Shown: positions 33,600 through 45,702, counted from the stretch's first letter. The stretch is DNA of 64,000 bases from Diphasiastrum complanatum (GCA_029204225.1 CM055113.1:17885746-17949745); one strand, 5' to 3'. Made by a program: numbers and translations. Notes: a model not told the origin generated them from the sequence alone.

Positions 33600-35221
33600 T
33601 TTTCGTGCTACTAATCTACATTTTGGTGATACTTATTTATATTCTTATATTGTATTAAATGAGGCACATATTAATGTTGGATTTGTTCCTCTACTCTTCT
33701 AAATCCCATGTTAATCTAGTTCCATTCATATTGCTATAATTTTACGTGCATTGTCGCACAGTCTGTAGAAATACTTTATTATCGAAGACAGGCACCAGAA
33801 GGCAACCAACTTGTCGAAGAAGTCCAACTTGTTGGGGGGAGAAAGTGCCTTAATTACCATTATCATTGTTTCTCCATGTGGATGAAACTTCGAATGGGTG
33901 ACACTTATTGTCAAGGTCATGATCTCTCATGAATATACCAACAACGATTCTATGTCCTCCTCGAATTCATCAAGATAGACTATTTCCTGTCATAGAGTGA
34001 AAATATATTAGTTACCGAAGAACATATGGTCTAGCTCTACATTAGTTACCAAAAAGTCTACTACATCACATAGGACAATAGACTTACACAGTCTGCTTTG
34101 TCATCCTCAATGACTTTTTCATGGTCAATGTTATGACCTCCTCTTGACACCAGTGAAGATGGAACATAAGCAACTGGATTTGAAAAACCAAGTTGCCTTT
34201 GAGATCTTATAAACTCCTCCTTAGTAGGTATATTTGCTTCATCCTCCTACATCTTCTCAACAACCATCTTCAAACACTCTCTTCCATAAACAAAAATGTG
34301 AAACTGTAAAAGTCATCTATCTTGAGGTTTGAGGGCCCTCTTTCAAAACCACTCAGTGTACACTTGTGAATAAGTGATTAGGCCATTTTAGAAGTGGATT
34401 AGCTCATGATAGTGTAGGCTAGTTACACTTGGCTTGATGCTAGATGATTAGTGACATAGCACCTCTTGATCTCATTTGTCAATTTGGGCCAATCATGTTG
34501 TGAGGTGCGCCAAAATGGTCCATTCATTGTAAGAGGTGGCATGTAGGAGGTCCAATCATAGTAGGAGGTGATGCTTTTAGAGTTCCAATCAATTTGCTTC
34601 ATTTCCATACTCTTGGATCTTGAGCTACTATGAGTGTCAGTGAGGGTGAGTCCATACTTAGTTTTTTGTAGCAAGATCTTGATATACCTGATTGAAGACA
34701 AAAAATGTCACTTGGATCACTTCTTTTAGAGAAAATGCCCAAGTTGACACTTTTGTTTCTCCCCCCAGCTTGATAGGTTGCTCAGCAGCTCATGTAGGAC
34801 CTGGAGAAAAGATTGTGTGGGAGTGTGAAGAAGAATATCAGGCAAACACGCACACAAGCATGTAACAATAGCAAAAAAGAAAAACAAAGTAAGCTCATGT
34901 AAGAAAAACTTAAAAAGTGGCAACCACGCCAATGTTGGAAGAAAATCTATTCTTGCTATGGCTAGGTCTATCTATGGTTCAGGTTGTAGTGTAGTGGTAG
35001 ACCGATCCGTCCACGTCCTAAGTTCTACATAAACTTACAAATAACCGGAAGAGTACAAACAAAAGGGAGGACCACCAAGGCTTCCCACCAACTGGTGCTC
35101 GGAACTAAACAACAACTAATGAAGCCTATTAAGGCTTCCCAACTAACAAGACCTCTAAAAAAACTAGAACTTGCTAAGGCTTACCCAACTAGCAAGGCTT
35201 TTAATCTAAATCCTAACTAAC
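33600..35221. other. Stretch without a recognised gene; target site of element A at right
   Basis: Short frames only. The region from 35060 to 35220 has repeated words AAGGCTTCCCAAC, CTTGCTAAGGCTT and AACTAGCAAGGCTT. Its last five bases, CTAAC, are duplicated after the element A insertion. Confidence 0.4.
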
Positions 35222-36418
35222 TGAAGAAACAAAATGTTTCTATTGCCAAAGCTTTGCTAGCTTTCAATCCTGAACTTTTGAAAAAAGACGACACGACACG
35301 ACACGACACAACACGAAATCAGTCGTGCTCCTCAACTAACCAAGAAGATCAACCAAGTACCATAGGGTAAAAATATTTGATCAGATATCATGACATCAGC
35401 AGAAGTAATCTAGATCGTGGCTAATCTGCCACTCTTGTAATTCGTGATTAGTTGTAGATGTTTAATCTCTCTAATTTGGTAGTTACACGACGCGACACGA
35501 AAAAGGTCACGAACTATATACTTCATGTTTTGATGCATAATACAATATGAACACAAGAAGACGAAATATACAGAATACAAGTCCATCTATGTGCGAGACA
35601 ATTTTGTAAGAGGATCTGTAGATCTAGAAGTCCGCTAGTAAGCGAGACATGATTCGTGAGAGAACTGTATTTCTCTCACGCCAATGCACTGCATGGATCT
35701 GTCATGCAGTGCTTGAAAGTCAGAAGATCAATAGATTATATTGTAGCTGTTATGCACATATTATTTCGTATGATTGTATGATCTTGAGTGAAAATTTGTC
35801 TGCTACAATCTGTGTATCTGATTCACTTGTTTATTTAATTTCGCACATTGGTTTGATTTCGTTGAATGCTATATTAATCTGTTAACATAGATCAGCAGTG
35901 TCTGTCTACACTCTGAAGGATTGTAGGAATAATGTAGCCGACAGTTACTAGCAATCATATCTGAATTCCTAACAAACGGATTTTTGTTCGCGAATGCTTT
36001 CGTTTCGTTTCGCTTCGCAATAACTTGGCTAAAAGCGTAAATCAATTTCAGAGCTCACTTAAGTCTCGTTTCGTTTGTTTTGTCTTGTTTCGTTTCGTCT
36101 CGTCTCGTCTCGTCTCGTCTCGTTACAAAGCCTTATTGACCTTTTGGTGAATGCTTTCGTTTCGTTTCGCAATCTTTATGCTTCTAGTATAAATCAAGGT
36201 CAGAGCTCATTTAAGTTTTGCTTCATTTCATTTTCATCTAGATTTCATCTCGTTTCGTTCCGTTGTGTTACAGAGCCTGATTGATCCAACACGAATTATT
36301 CTCAAGCAGAAATAATTCAAGTTTCGCAAAATTGTTCACAAATTGTTCAAGGTTTTATTAGTTTGTCACCAGAATTCTAGCTGGAATTTGCATTTTCTGA
36401 GTGCAATTTTTCACATCA
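35222..36418 (+). mobile_element. 5' LTR of element A
   Basis: Begins TGAAGAAACAAAATGTTTC, preceded by the target-site base run CTAAC, and ends TTTTTCACATCA before the primer site. Length 1197 bp. It shares its start (about 37 bp) and its last 430 bp with the 3' LTR, but has about 725 bp between that the 3' LTR lacks. Contains ACGACACGACACG repeats near 35286 and a TCTCG pentanucleotide run at 36096-36122. Confidence 0.85.
36096..36122. repeat. (TCTCG)n pentanucleotide run in the 5' LTR of element A
   Basis: About five units of TCTCG. The matching place in the 3' LTR (near 40857-40870) has about three units, so the tract has changed length since the insertion. Confidence 0.85.
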
Positions 36419-36432
36419 GTGCTATCAGAGCC
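36419..36432 (+). promoter_or_regulatory. tRNA primer-binding site of element A
   Basis: GTGCTATCAGAGCC directly after the LTR end, one base away from TGGTATCAGAGCC, the initiator-Met site used by plant copia elements. Confidence 0.85.
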
Positions 36433-36529
36433 TACCTTGTCAAAGTCTGACATAGCCGAAAAGCTATCAGATCCAAGGGCCAAGCATTCAAACAAACAAC
36501 CATCAACAAGTGAACACGAATTCAAAAGC

Positions 36530-37425
36530 AATGGCTTCAATCAACAACATACAATCCAAGATCTGTACAATTCTGGATTCATTAAAATCTAACTTCCTAG
36601 CATGGAAGGTTAAGACCTCGCTGATACTAAAGGGTGAAGGATTATTCCCCTGGGTAGTGGCATTGAGGAGATGCCTACAACAACATGCAAGGAGCTACGC
36701 GAATGGAGGGAGAAAAATGACAAGGAAGTAGTCTTGCTATCATCATCCATTGAGGATAGCCTCACACTTGACCTCACTACACTCTCTAAAGCAAAAGAGA
36801 TGTGGGATACACTACTCATGAGATTTTAGACGAAATCACGCAGTCAGATAATGATGCTTGAAGATCAGCTGACAAACCTGCAGTGGGATGGCAAAGACCT
36901 CACTTCTTTTGTAAGGAATATGAAGGATCTATTCCTTTCACTACACAATTTTGGAGCAGAAAATGCAGTGTCAGCAGAGAAGCAGCTCACTTATCTGTTG
37001 AGAGCCTTACCAAGATCCTTCAACCAACCAGAACCCTACTAGCAAAGGATCCTACAATGACACTCGAAAAGACAATTGTTGAGATTCGAGAGGAAGTCAA
37101 GGCTCGAGAGCACCTTGATCACAAGGATGCTTCTGACCAAGCCCTCTACAGCAACAAAGAAAAGACAAAGAAACAATTCAAGCCTAAGAGGGAGTCAGAT
37201 CGAAAGCAGGATCGTGATCAGCAAGCAGAGGGGACCAGCAAAGACAAATGGAAGAACAAAGGAAGGTCGAAACAGCAAGGTGGACAAAAGAAGACCTGCG
37301 TGAGATGCAGACGTGAAGGACACACAGTCGATTCATGTTGGCTCAATCCGAAAATTGAGTGTTTCCACTGCCACAAGAAGGGTCATGCAGCCATGGACTG
37401 CCGCCTAAACCCAAGAAACAAATAA
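36530..37425 (+). pseudogene. Element A gag with two zinc knuckles
   Basis: Starts MASINNIQSKICTILDSLKS at 36530. Frames then change near 36720 and 36830 and resume as MMLEDQLTNLQWDGKDLTSF and LAKDPTMTLEKTIVEIREEV. The C-terminal part is basic and contains two CCHC knuckles, CVRCRREGHTVDSC and CFHCHKKGHAAMDC, for nucleic-acid binding. Most copia gags have one; A2 keeps at least the region before it. Stops at 36731 and 36829 make it non-functional as it stands. The same lineage is at 42511-43221. Confidence 0.85.
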
Positions 37426-37488
37426 GCACAAAGCAGACAGGAGAACAATAATAGTTCGTCCTATGTCGAGGAGCCAGAGAGCTCAAAA

Positions 37489-39002
37489 ATGAACGAAGAA
37501 CGATCGAACAGAAATAATTCGACTACCTACATCTGTGCAGACATGTGTGCAGTGTCAACACCTGACACACAGGATGTAATCCTTGAGTCAGGAGCTACCT
37601 CACACTTCGTAACATCAAGACGAATCATGTCTGATTTTCGAAGTGCAGATCCATCAAGATTCATTGTTCTTGGAGATGGATCCAAACACCAAGTGAACGG
37701 TATTGGTTCACTGTGGCTCAACACGAATGGTAGAGACAGACAACTCGAAGATGTTCTATTCATGCTTACACTACAGCAGGACTTACTATCTGTGGCAAGA
37801 ATAGTTGATGCAAGGATGCGTGTGACATTCTCAGACGAAGCATGCAACGTTGGTGATGCTAGTACCAGTACCATGATCGCTCAAGGTAGAAGAAAAGACA
37901 ATCTATATCACCTAAAGGTATTCCTGCCTGCAGATCAAGTGCATCAGACTCATGATGATTCGCCAGACACTCTATGGCACGGGAGACTATGCCATATGAA
38001 TTCAATGGCACTGTACCAAGCAAGCCATCATGGAGCAATCACAGGAATGAGCATCTCGAACGCGAACAGTTTGACCACCTGTGATGCATGTCTGAAGGGT
38101 AAGATGTCACGCACTCCATTTGTCAAGGACTCCTACAAAATGACCAAGATTCTGGAGTTAGTACATTTTGACATATGTGGGTCTTTCAACGTGATCTCAG
38201 TAGGAGGCTCAAAAATTGATGATTATAGTAAATTTGTCAGAGTGTATTTTATTCAGAATAAATCAGAAGCATTTGACAAATTCGTAGAGTACGTGAATTG
38301 GACAGAGAGATGCACTGGTAACAAAGTGAAGCAGATCAGGATAGATCGAGGTGGAGAATACATCTCAAATCACTTCACTGACTTCTGCAATGATCGTGGT
38401 ATCATTCATAGAAGAACTGCATCTTACACACCGCAGCACAACGGTGTTGCAAAAAGAAAGAATAGGACTCTAATGGAAGCTGCCAGATGCATGATGGCCT
38501 ACTTGAAAGCTCCAAGCATACTATGGGTTGAAGCATTAGCTACAGCTGCATACATTCAGAACAGGACAAGAAAGTCTGGTGTTCCTCACACAACACCACA
38601 TGAATTATGGTGGGGTAGAAAATCCAACCTGGCTCACATCAAAATCTTTGGCTGTGCAGCTTATACACATATTCCTGATAAGCTTTGAAAGAAGCTTGAT
38701 GAGAAAGCTGAACAGGGATATCTTGTAGGATATGACAACAATTCATCATACTACAGAGTTTACATGCCAGAGACAAACACTGTGAAGACAATCAAAGATG
38801 TCAAGTTTGATGAGAGCAGAACGATGGTCAACGATGATGCTGTCAACTATGTAGTTCTTGAAAGACAATACTATGATCTGCCAACTGTGACAGAGGGAGC
38901 AGAAGACAAACACAAAGATGAAAATGTTCGAGTCGCTTCGCATTCGAGTTACGAATCAGAAGACGAAAGATTCGAGAGCAGCCTTTTGCTACAGTACTTG
39001 TA
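37489..39002 (+). pseudogene. Element A protease and integrase
   Basis: A frame of 399 codons runs from 37489 to a TGA at 38686 and continues in the same frame to 39002. Protease region: VILESGATSHFVTSRR, in which the catalytic Asp of DSGAT is Glu. Pre-integrase: DTLWHGRLCHMNSMALYQ. Integrase: LVHFDICGSF and KIDDYSKFVRVY. Then IRIDRGGEYISNHF and YTPQHNGVAKRKNRTLMEA supply the remaining core motifs. The tail reads FGCAAYTHIPDKL before the stop and VYMPETNTVKTIKDVKFDE after it. The changed protease Asp and the stop argue against activity. Confidence 0.85.
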
Positions 39003-40730
39003 AACCGAGATGGTTTTGAACCTAGCATAGCAGACAAAGGCAAAGGCATTGCAGTTCCAGGAGGATACCCTAGAAGGTCGACAAGACAACGAAGAGCGCC
39101 AACAAGATATGTGCAAGGCAGCTTTGCTTCTACATCAAAAGAGTTCAGTGGATTCAGTGGCAAACTACAGACATTCGAAGAGGCAATTGAATGTCCAGAG
39201 AAGGATAAATGGATCCAAGCCATGAATGCAGAGATGGAATCCATGAGGAAGAACCAGGTGTGGACGTTGCAGCCATTACCAGATAAGAAAAAGAGGTGTA
39301 AAATGCAAATGGGTATACAAGCTAAAGTATGGACCAGATGGAGATGTTTCAAAGTATAAGGCAAGACTTGTAGCGAAGTGATTCTCTCATAGATATGGTA
39401 TTGACGATTCAAAGACCTTCTCTCTTGTCGTGAAACATTCGTCCCTACGTTTACTATTTGCATATGCAGCTGCTTATGACCTTATGATTTACATTGTGGC
39501 CAAAAGACAGCCTTCTTGCATGGTGAACTAGACAAAGAGGTCTACATGGATCAACCCCTAAGATGTGTCTCGAATTCACTTCCTAATTATGCATGCAGAA
39601 TGTATAGGAGTATCTACGGTCTGAAGTAGTCAGTTTGACAATGGTACAAGAAGAAAGATCAAGCCCTGAAATTCTTAGGATTCAAGCCACTAATGGCTGA
39701 TTCCAATGTGTATGTGAGAATTACAGATGGGACAATCATCATTGTGGCTGTGTATGTGGACGACACTCTGATACTCTGCAAGAGTGAGAAGCTAATTGCT
39801 GAAGTGAAGAATGATATCTCAAAACATTTTGAGATTGTAGATCTGGGAGAAGCCAGATGTTACCTTGGCTTACAGATTGACAGAGACTATGAAGGAGGTA
39901 AATTGTACTTTCATCAGTCCAGATACACCCAGAAAACTCTAGAAGATTTCGGAATTCTGAATTGCAAAGGAGCGAATACTCCAATGCTTGCAGGAACAAT
40001 ACTGACGAAGAAAAATTTGTTCGAGGACTGAAGAAGAGAGAGAATTGATACAGCTCACACCATACAGAAAACTGATAGGATCGTTGATGTACCTTGCAGA
40101 TAACACACATCCTGACATTGCTTATGCCGTGTTCAAGATGAGCCAATTTTGCATGAATCCAGGCTCGACACATTGGAAGATTGCAAAACGAATTTTGCAA
40201 TAACTTCAATTAACAAAGGATTATGGTTTGTGTTATTGTCGTGATGCAGGGTTCCAGATGCTTTCCTATAGTGATGCTAGCTGGGCATTCCTCAAGGACA
40301 ACTGCAAAAGTATCTCAGGAGGATGCACCATCGCGTCAGGTGCATCAACTCTCTTGGTCAGCAAGAAGTAGACCATTGTAGCTCAGTCATCCTGCGAAGA
40401 AGAGTACGTTGCAGCAGCAAAGATGGCCAACGAAATAATTTGGCTCAAACAGTTCCTTGACGAATTGGACGAAATGAGAAAAGAACCTTTGGTTTTGCAG
40501 ATGGACAACACATCTGCAATACATCTGACAAAAGACCCTATCTTTCACTCGAGGACAAAACACATTGCGATCAAGTACCACTTGATAAGGGATTTGATTG
40601 GGAAGAAGATGCTGCCACTTTCATTGGAACGAAAGACATGGTTGCTGACATTTTCACAAAGGCCTTAGACAAAGGTCTGTTCGAGAAACAAAGGAGCAGT
40701 CTTGGAGTTGTCAAGCTATCATGCTTTGAG
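39003..40730 (+). pseudogene. Element A reverse transcriptase and RNase H
   Basis: Reverse transcriptase: KWIQAMNAEMESMRKNQVW (from 39207), then a broken middle, then a frame at 39693-40031 with IIVAVYVDDTLILCKSEKL, which keeps the YVDD catalytic box, and LGLQIDRDYEGGKLYFHQS. RNase H: LSYSDASWAFLKDNCKSIS near 40260, AQSSCEEEYVAAAKMANEI and LQMDNTSAIHLTKDPIFHSR. Stops near 39002, 39357, 39376, 39628, 40029, 40201 and 40368 and a few frameshifts. The polypurine tract GAGAGGGAG at 40728-40736 follows. Confidence 0.85.
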
Positions 40731-40737
40731 AGGGAGC

Positions 40738-41193
40738 GGAAGAAACAAAATGTTTCTATTGCCAAAGCTTTGCTATAATGCTTTCGCTTCATTTCGCTTT
40801 GCAATCACTTGGCTATAAGTGTAAATCAATTTCAGAGCTCACTTAAGTTTCGTTTTGTCTCGTCTCGTCTCGTTACAGAGCCTTATTGATCTTTTCGCGA
40901 ATGCTTTCGCTTCGTTTCATTTCGTTTCGCGATTTCTATGCTTCCAATATGAATCAATGTTAGAGCTCGTTTAAGTTTTGCTTTGCTTCGCTTCGCTTCA
41001 TTTCATTTTCGTCTAGATTTTGTCTTGTTTCATTTCGTTGTGTTACAGAGAATGATTGATCCAACACAAATTATTCTCGAACAGAAATAATTCGAGTTTC
41101 GCAAAATTGTTCGCGAATCGTTCGAGATTTTATCAGTTTGTCACCAAAGTTCTAGCTGGAATTTGCATTTTTTGAGTGCAATTTTTTGCATCA
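40738..41193 (+). mobile_element. 3' LTR of element A, internally deleted
   Basis: Starts GGAAGAAACAAAATGTTTC and ends TTTTTTGCATCA, followed at 41194-41198 by CTAAC, the same five bases as 35217-35221. Only 456 bp against 1197 in the 5' LTR: the sequence jumps from GCCAAAGCTTTGCTA to ATGCTTTCGCTTC. The first base of the terminal TG is changed to G. Confidence 0.85.
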
Positions 41194-41286
41194 CTAACAT
41201 CCAAAGGTAACGAAAATGATGATTGCGACTAATTAAGCAATAAGCAATAAAAGCATGCCACAATGAAAAAAACCTATGGAAAGGAG

Positions 41287-42479
41287 TCAAGAGGAGGCCC
41301 AAGCACCTTCCCTCAAGCTATTCACCTTCCAAAGGGAACACAATGAAATAACAAGATAATCACAAGATGGCCCATGACTACTGCAGAAATCAGCAAAGCA
41401 GTTGGAGATGTATTCTCCTCCTCTCTCGGTTCTAATCTGCTTGACTTTCTTCTCTGTCCACTTCTCAGCCCATTTACACACTCTGTAAACTTATCAAGAT
41501 TTTCGGACTTGTTGTGGATAAAGTAGACGACATCAAACTTACTGAAATCATCGATGAAGGTGATGTAGTATTGTGAGCCTCCCACAGAGAGCACATCAAA
41601 AGGCCCATTGATGTCGGAGTGTATCAATTCCAAGAGTTCTATCGCTTTGAAGGAATTCCTGGTGAAGGGCGTATGTGACATCTTGTCTTTGTTGCATGCA
41701 TCACATGATGTGAGACTTGCATCTTTGATGATGCGCCATACTGACTTGCTTTGTGTAGTGCCATTGGGTTCATGTGACATAGTCTCCTATGCCATAGAAG
41801 GTCCATCGACTCATGGATTTGATGAGCCTGCTCTGTCAGTAGGCATACCTTTAGATGATACATGTTGCCTTTGTGTTTGTCTTGTGTGACGAGAGCACTG
41901 GTGTATGACATCAACCACATTGCATGCTGTGTCTATGAATGTGACAAGCATGCCTGCATCTACTATTCTTGCTACAGATAGAAGATCCACTTGTAAAGTG
42001 GGCACGTACATGACATCATTAAGTCTTCTGTCTCTACCATTGGAGTTTAGCCATAGTGCGCCAATTTCGCTCACTTGATGTTGCAATTTATCTCCTAGTA
42101 TGATATATATGGATGAATTTGTTTGTCGAAAGTCAGCTATCATGTGTCTTGTGGTCACAAAATACGATGTAGCTCCTGAATCAATAACAACTTCTCGAAT
42201 GTCGGCTAGTGATGTAGCACACACATTTGTGCATAAATAAGCGGATGGGTTGTTGTTTGCTCTCTCCTCAGCCATCTTCGAGGACTCTGGCTCCTCTACA
42301 TATGATGAGCTATTGGAGGGCTCTTCATGCTTAGGGTTTTCTTGCTTCTTGGGTTCTGATAGCAGTCCACTGTTGCATGACCCTTCTTGTCTTAGTGAAC
42401 GCATTGAATGTTTGGGTTTACCAACATGTGTCAATGATGTGTCCGTCGTGTCTGCATCTAATACAGAATTTCTTGTCAC
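41287..42479 (-). pseudogene. Element A2: protease and start of integrase
   Basis: Minus frames: EVVIDSGATSYFVTTRHMI (protease with an intact DSGAT), VMYVPTLQVDLLSVARIVD, SMDLLWHRRLCHMNPMALHK (pre-integrase), SCDACNKDKMSHTPF, LIHSDINGPFDVLS and TFIDDFSKFDVVYFIHNKSE (integrase with the first two Asp). It ends near IRTERGGEYISNCFADFCSS at about 41400, so the last third of the integrase and all reverse transcriptase and RNase H are missing. Frameshifts lie near 41650 and 41850. It has the same layout as element A but is clearly diverged from it. Confidence 0.85.
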
Positions 42480-42510
42480 TCACCTTGCGGTTTGTGCTGA
42501 GTAGGTGCCT

Positions 42511-43221
42511 TCAATCTTCCTTGTTTGTCGTCTTCTTTCTACCTTTTGATCTTCGAGATGACTCCCTCTTAGGATGAGGCTTCTCCTTGCGTTGATCTTT
42601 ACCATTGTATAGAGCTTGATCATATTCTTGTCTGTCATCGTAGTGCTCTCTTGCTTCTACTTCTTTCTTGATTTTGCTTATTGCCTTCTCAAGAGTCATT
42701 GTAGGATCCTTCGCCAGTAGAGTGCGTGTTGTTTGGAATGATCTTGGTGGCACACGCAATAGATATGTCAGCTACTTCTCTTGTGAGACTGTGTGCTCCG
42801 TGCTGGCATTATGCAAAGAAAGGAATAGGTTTTTCATATTTTTGATGAATGTGGTGAGATCTTTACTGTTCCAGCGTAGGTACGTGAGTTGATCTTCCAA
42901 ATGCATGATTTGGCTATGTGATTTGGTCTCGAGCCTTGACTTCAACGCGTCCCAAAGTTCTCGTGCATTTGATATTGATGAGAGATCGAGAGTAATGTTG
43001 TCTTCGATGGAGGAGGATATGACAACTACTGCTTTATCATTTTTCTCCTTCCATTCACAAAGCCCTTTTCCAGCATTGGATGGCATCTCTTCGGTCCTGT
43101 CCACCCAGGGCCATAGTGCTTCTCCTCTTAGGATAAGCGATGTCTTCACTACCAAATAGTTTGATCCATCTGCCTGAAGAATGGTGCATATCCTTGATTG
43201 AATGCTACTTATAGATGCCAT
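42511..43221 (-). pseudogene. Element A2: gag
   Basis: Starts at 43221: MASISSIQSRICTILQADGS, NYLVVKTSLILRGEALWPWV, EWKEKNDKAVVVISSSIEDN, MHLEDQLTYLRWNSKDLTTF. The second part, at 42511-42759, has LAKDPTMTLEKAISKIKKEV and a basic tail. One frameshift separates them. A zinc-knuckle region follows at about 42470, reading near CVRCRHDGHIIDTC in a shifted frame, less clear than in element A. Confidence 0.85.
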
Positions 43222-43334
43222 TGTAATTTATAATGTTTGAGCTTGAATAAGACTCTTTGGTTGTTGTTGATTTGGTCTTAGAACCTTATGGGCTCTAACT
43301 TGGTAGACTCAGGGGCTCTGACTTATCAGATTAT

Positions 43335-43349
43335 CAAGCTTTGATACCA
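43335..43349 (-). promoter_or_regulatory. tRNA primer-binding site of A2
   Basis: CAAGCTTTGATACCA on the plus strand, the complement of TGGTATCAAAGCTTG. One base differs from the standard TGGTATCAGAGC. Confidence 0.7.
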
Positions 43350-43353
43350 CTAT

Positions 43354-44058
43354 TGGAATCTTGACAGGTTTTGGTTTTTTTATTCCACTGAAGAAATTTG
43401 AATGTTGAATAGAGAGAGAGAGAGAGACATGCTCTAAGTCTCTTTCGTTGTTGTGATCAGCGATGAGCTTCCTGTGATCTTACTATTTGGGATATGTTGT
43501 TCTTTGACAGATTCTTGATATGCCTAGATAGAGTCGAACTCTTAATTGTAGCTATTGCTTCTAATTAAGTTCTATCCTCTTCCAAGCTGTAGACAGACAC
43601 TGTTGACCTACTATTGATTTAATTATGATAAACCTTTGTGCGGAAAAACAAATAACAATTGATCTTGTAAGAACATTTAATAAGCATAATGCATTCAAGG
43701 ATTATGCATAGTAGACAAGAGATAAGAAAACATCTGTTCAATCATAGTGACCCTTTGAGCGATGTTTGGCATATTGCACATCACATTACCGCAAGAGAAA
43801 CTCTGCCTCTTACGAGCAAAAGGTGAGTGGCGCTTACTAGTGTGCACTTTTATTTATCTATATGTGTTTGTGTCATCATTGGACTGATCAACTCAACTAG
43901 TCTCGCTTACTAGCAAACAATTTTTCATCCTCACATTCATCATTCAGTCATTCAACCTATCTAATCATCCTTCTCTCATTCATCCTCTATATATAAAAGT
44001 AGAGGAAGCAAGTGGTCTTTAATCTACTCAATGATTACAAAAACTGCTTAAGCCACTA
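43354..44058 (-). mobile_element. Probable 5' LTR of A2, right end uncertain
   Basis: Starts TGGAATCTTGACAGG four bases after the primer site. The body does not match the LTR of element A, although the two elements share a gag and protease lineage. A GAGAGAGAG run lies at 43411. The end is not fixed; the following D element fragment starts at about 44060. Confidence 0.35.
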
Positions 44059-44059
44059 C

Positions 44060-44640
44060 CAACGGCTTCTAGTTTGTTGTCTCCTTCGTCCGTGGAGTCC
44101 ATTCGTGTTGCTGGTACTTCGTTGATCTTGGGTCGTGAAGATGCACCGATTTCGTTATCTCCTTTGTAGTCGTAGACGAAGCTGTTATGGTTGAGCTTTG
44201 GTCTTGGCTCCTAAATAGAATAGTGAGAGAACTCATCAGTGTATCAAAAAAGTTGAGTTTGAGTTCTTGTTGATCTTCTGGTTGAAGTCTCTGACTGCAA
44301 AATTTGAAGTCTCTGCTCCTGAGTTGCAACTTCTTCTTCTTCTTCTGGGCCTGATTGTAGAGAGTGACTATTGGAATAAATTGAAGTAGTCTTTCGATAT
44401 GTATCAGTTGTTGGAGAGTGCATCTGGTCCTTTCCCTTCAAATCAATAAACTGATCTTCAATGAAAGTCATGTCCATGTTAGTGAAAACTTTATAGGTTT
44501 CTATATTGTACAATCTATACATTCCATCAGAAGTACAGTAGCCAACAAAAATAATTTTGAATAAATGCTCATCTAATTTTTTTCTGTTATCTGAACACTC
44601 TCAAATGTTTCAATAGAGGCTTGGTATTGTAGGCCGAATA
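44060..44640 (-). pseudogene. Element D: integrase tail and linker
   Basis: Minus frame 44244-44522: MYRLYNIETYKVFTNMDMTF, IEDQFIDLKGKD, then a Ser/Thr-rich linker before the reverse transcriptase. A little upstream the frame gives KLDEHLFKIIFVGYCTSDGM. The region between the protease at 44653 and this tail is missing, so the integrase core has been deleted. The reverse transcriptase is also absent. Confidence 0.75.
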
Positions 44641-44652
44641 GTCAATAAACCA

Positions 44653-44847
44653 TTATTGATGGCTTGTCATGTCTTGTGTTGCTCCAAAATCGAGGAACCA
44701 TTCCTCTGATTGTTCGACATGGTGATGGTTCGCCATGAAAGGCTTTCTGCTCGTCGTCATCGTCATCGTCTTCTTGGATTTTCTGCTTCGTGTTTGCAGC
44801 ATGGGCTTGTTGATCCGGCTATTCTTCTTGTCGTTGTTGAACTTCAA
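44653..44847 (-). pseudogene. Element D: protease start
   Basis: Contains FMANHHHVEQSEEWFLDFGA then TQDMTSHQ. The copia protease signature WYLDSGATQHMT is altered to WFLDFGATQDMT. It follows a Lys/Arg-rich stretch like the B copies at 19270-19400 and stops where the integrase tail of the same element begins. Confidence 0.8.
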
Positions 44848-45590
44848 GGTCCAACTGTCCTAGATTTCGTGGTTCGTCTTCTTGCAGTACTTGCAGAAAA
44901 GTCTCGTTTTGTTCTGAGCAGGTTGCTGATCTTGGGTCTTCTTCTGATAGCTCTCTTTTTCTGTTGCTTCCTTGTGTTCTTCTTTGAGAATAATGCTTGT
45001 GAGTCGTTGATGGAGGACGAGGATGCTCCATTCCTTCTTTCTCCTCCTGCAGCAGCATGATTATGACTCTGGACAATGTAAAATCTGAGTGTGTGGAAAT
45101 CATCATCACCGAGTTTTCATATGAGGATGGCAAACTGGACAATAAGGTCATTACAACGTTAGAGTCTTCGATCACTAAACCTATTGTTGCCATCTGTTCC
45201 ATCAGATTCTTGAATTGAATGATGTGATTTTGAACAGAATCACTTTCTAACATTCTGAGTGAGAAGAACTTTCTTCTTGGATGCAGCTTTGAAGTGACAT
45301 CCCTCACTTCATATAGTGTGTTCAATATATCCCAAGATTCTTTCAAATATTGGGCTAAGTTTGATATGGCCAATCTGTGTGTCAAAGATATTAAGGGTGA
45401 TCAAGGCGAAAGCCTTGCCATCCCTGAGCTTCCACTTGGAAATGGCTTGTTCATCGACACTGGGAAGTAGTTCAGTTCCAATGACTATTTCCCAAAGCTC
45501 CTTGGCCATCAGTACTACCCTCATCTTGAATTTCCATAAGTGGTAATTCGAACCATCGAGTTTGTCTACCATTAAAGCATACTGTGATTA
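44819..45590 (-). pseudogene. Element D: gag, B lineage
   Basis: MVDKLDGSNYHLWKFKMRVV at 45572, KELWEIVIGTELLP, KWKLRDGKAFALITLNIFDT, LHPRRKFFSLRMLESDS and NVVMTLLSSLPSSYENSVM (44819-45385). This is the same lineage as 11743-12417, with the Trp that is a stop there. A frameshift near 45350 splits it. The probable true start lies a little upstream, at about 45599, before a TAA. Confidence 0.85.
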
Positions 45591-45702
45591 CGAATCCATT
45601 TGGGAGTTCAGGATGAGTGTATGTAGATAGTAGATTATATGACCAATCAGAACAATCATTTTGATAATGTCTACATCTAAGAATCAGAGTAGAATTACCA
45701 GA

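Noticed and set aside
34975-35035. Possible tRNA A box (TAGTGTAGTGGTAGAC)
   Set aside because: No B box at the right distance and no paired ends.
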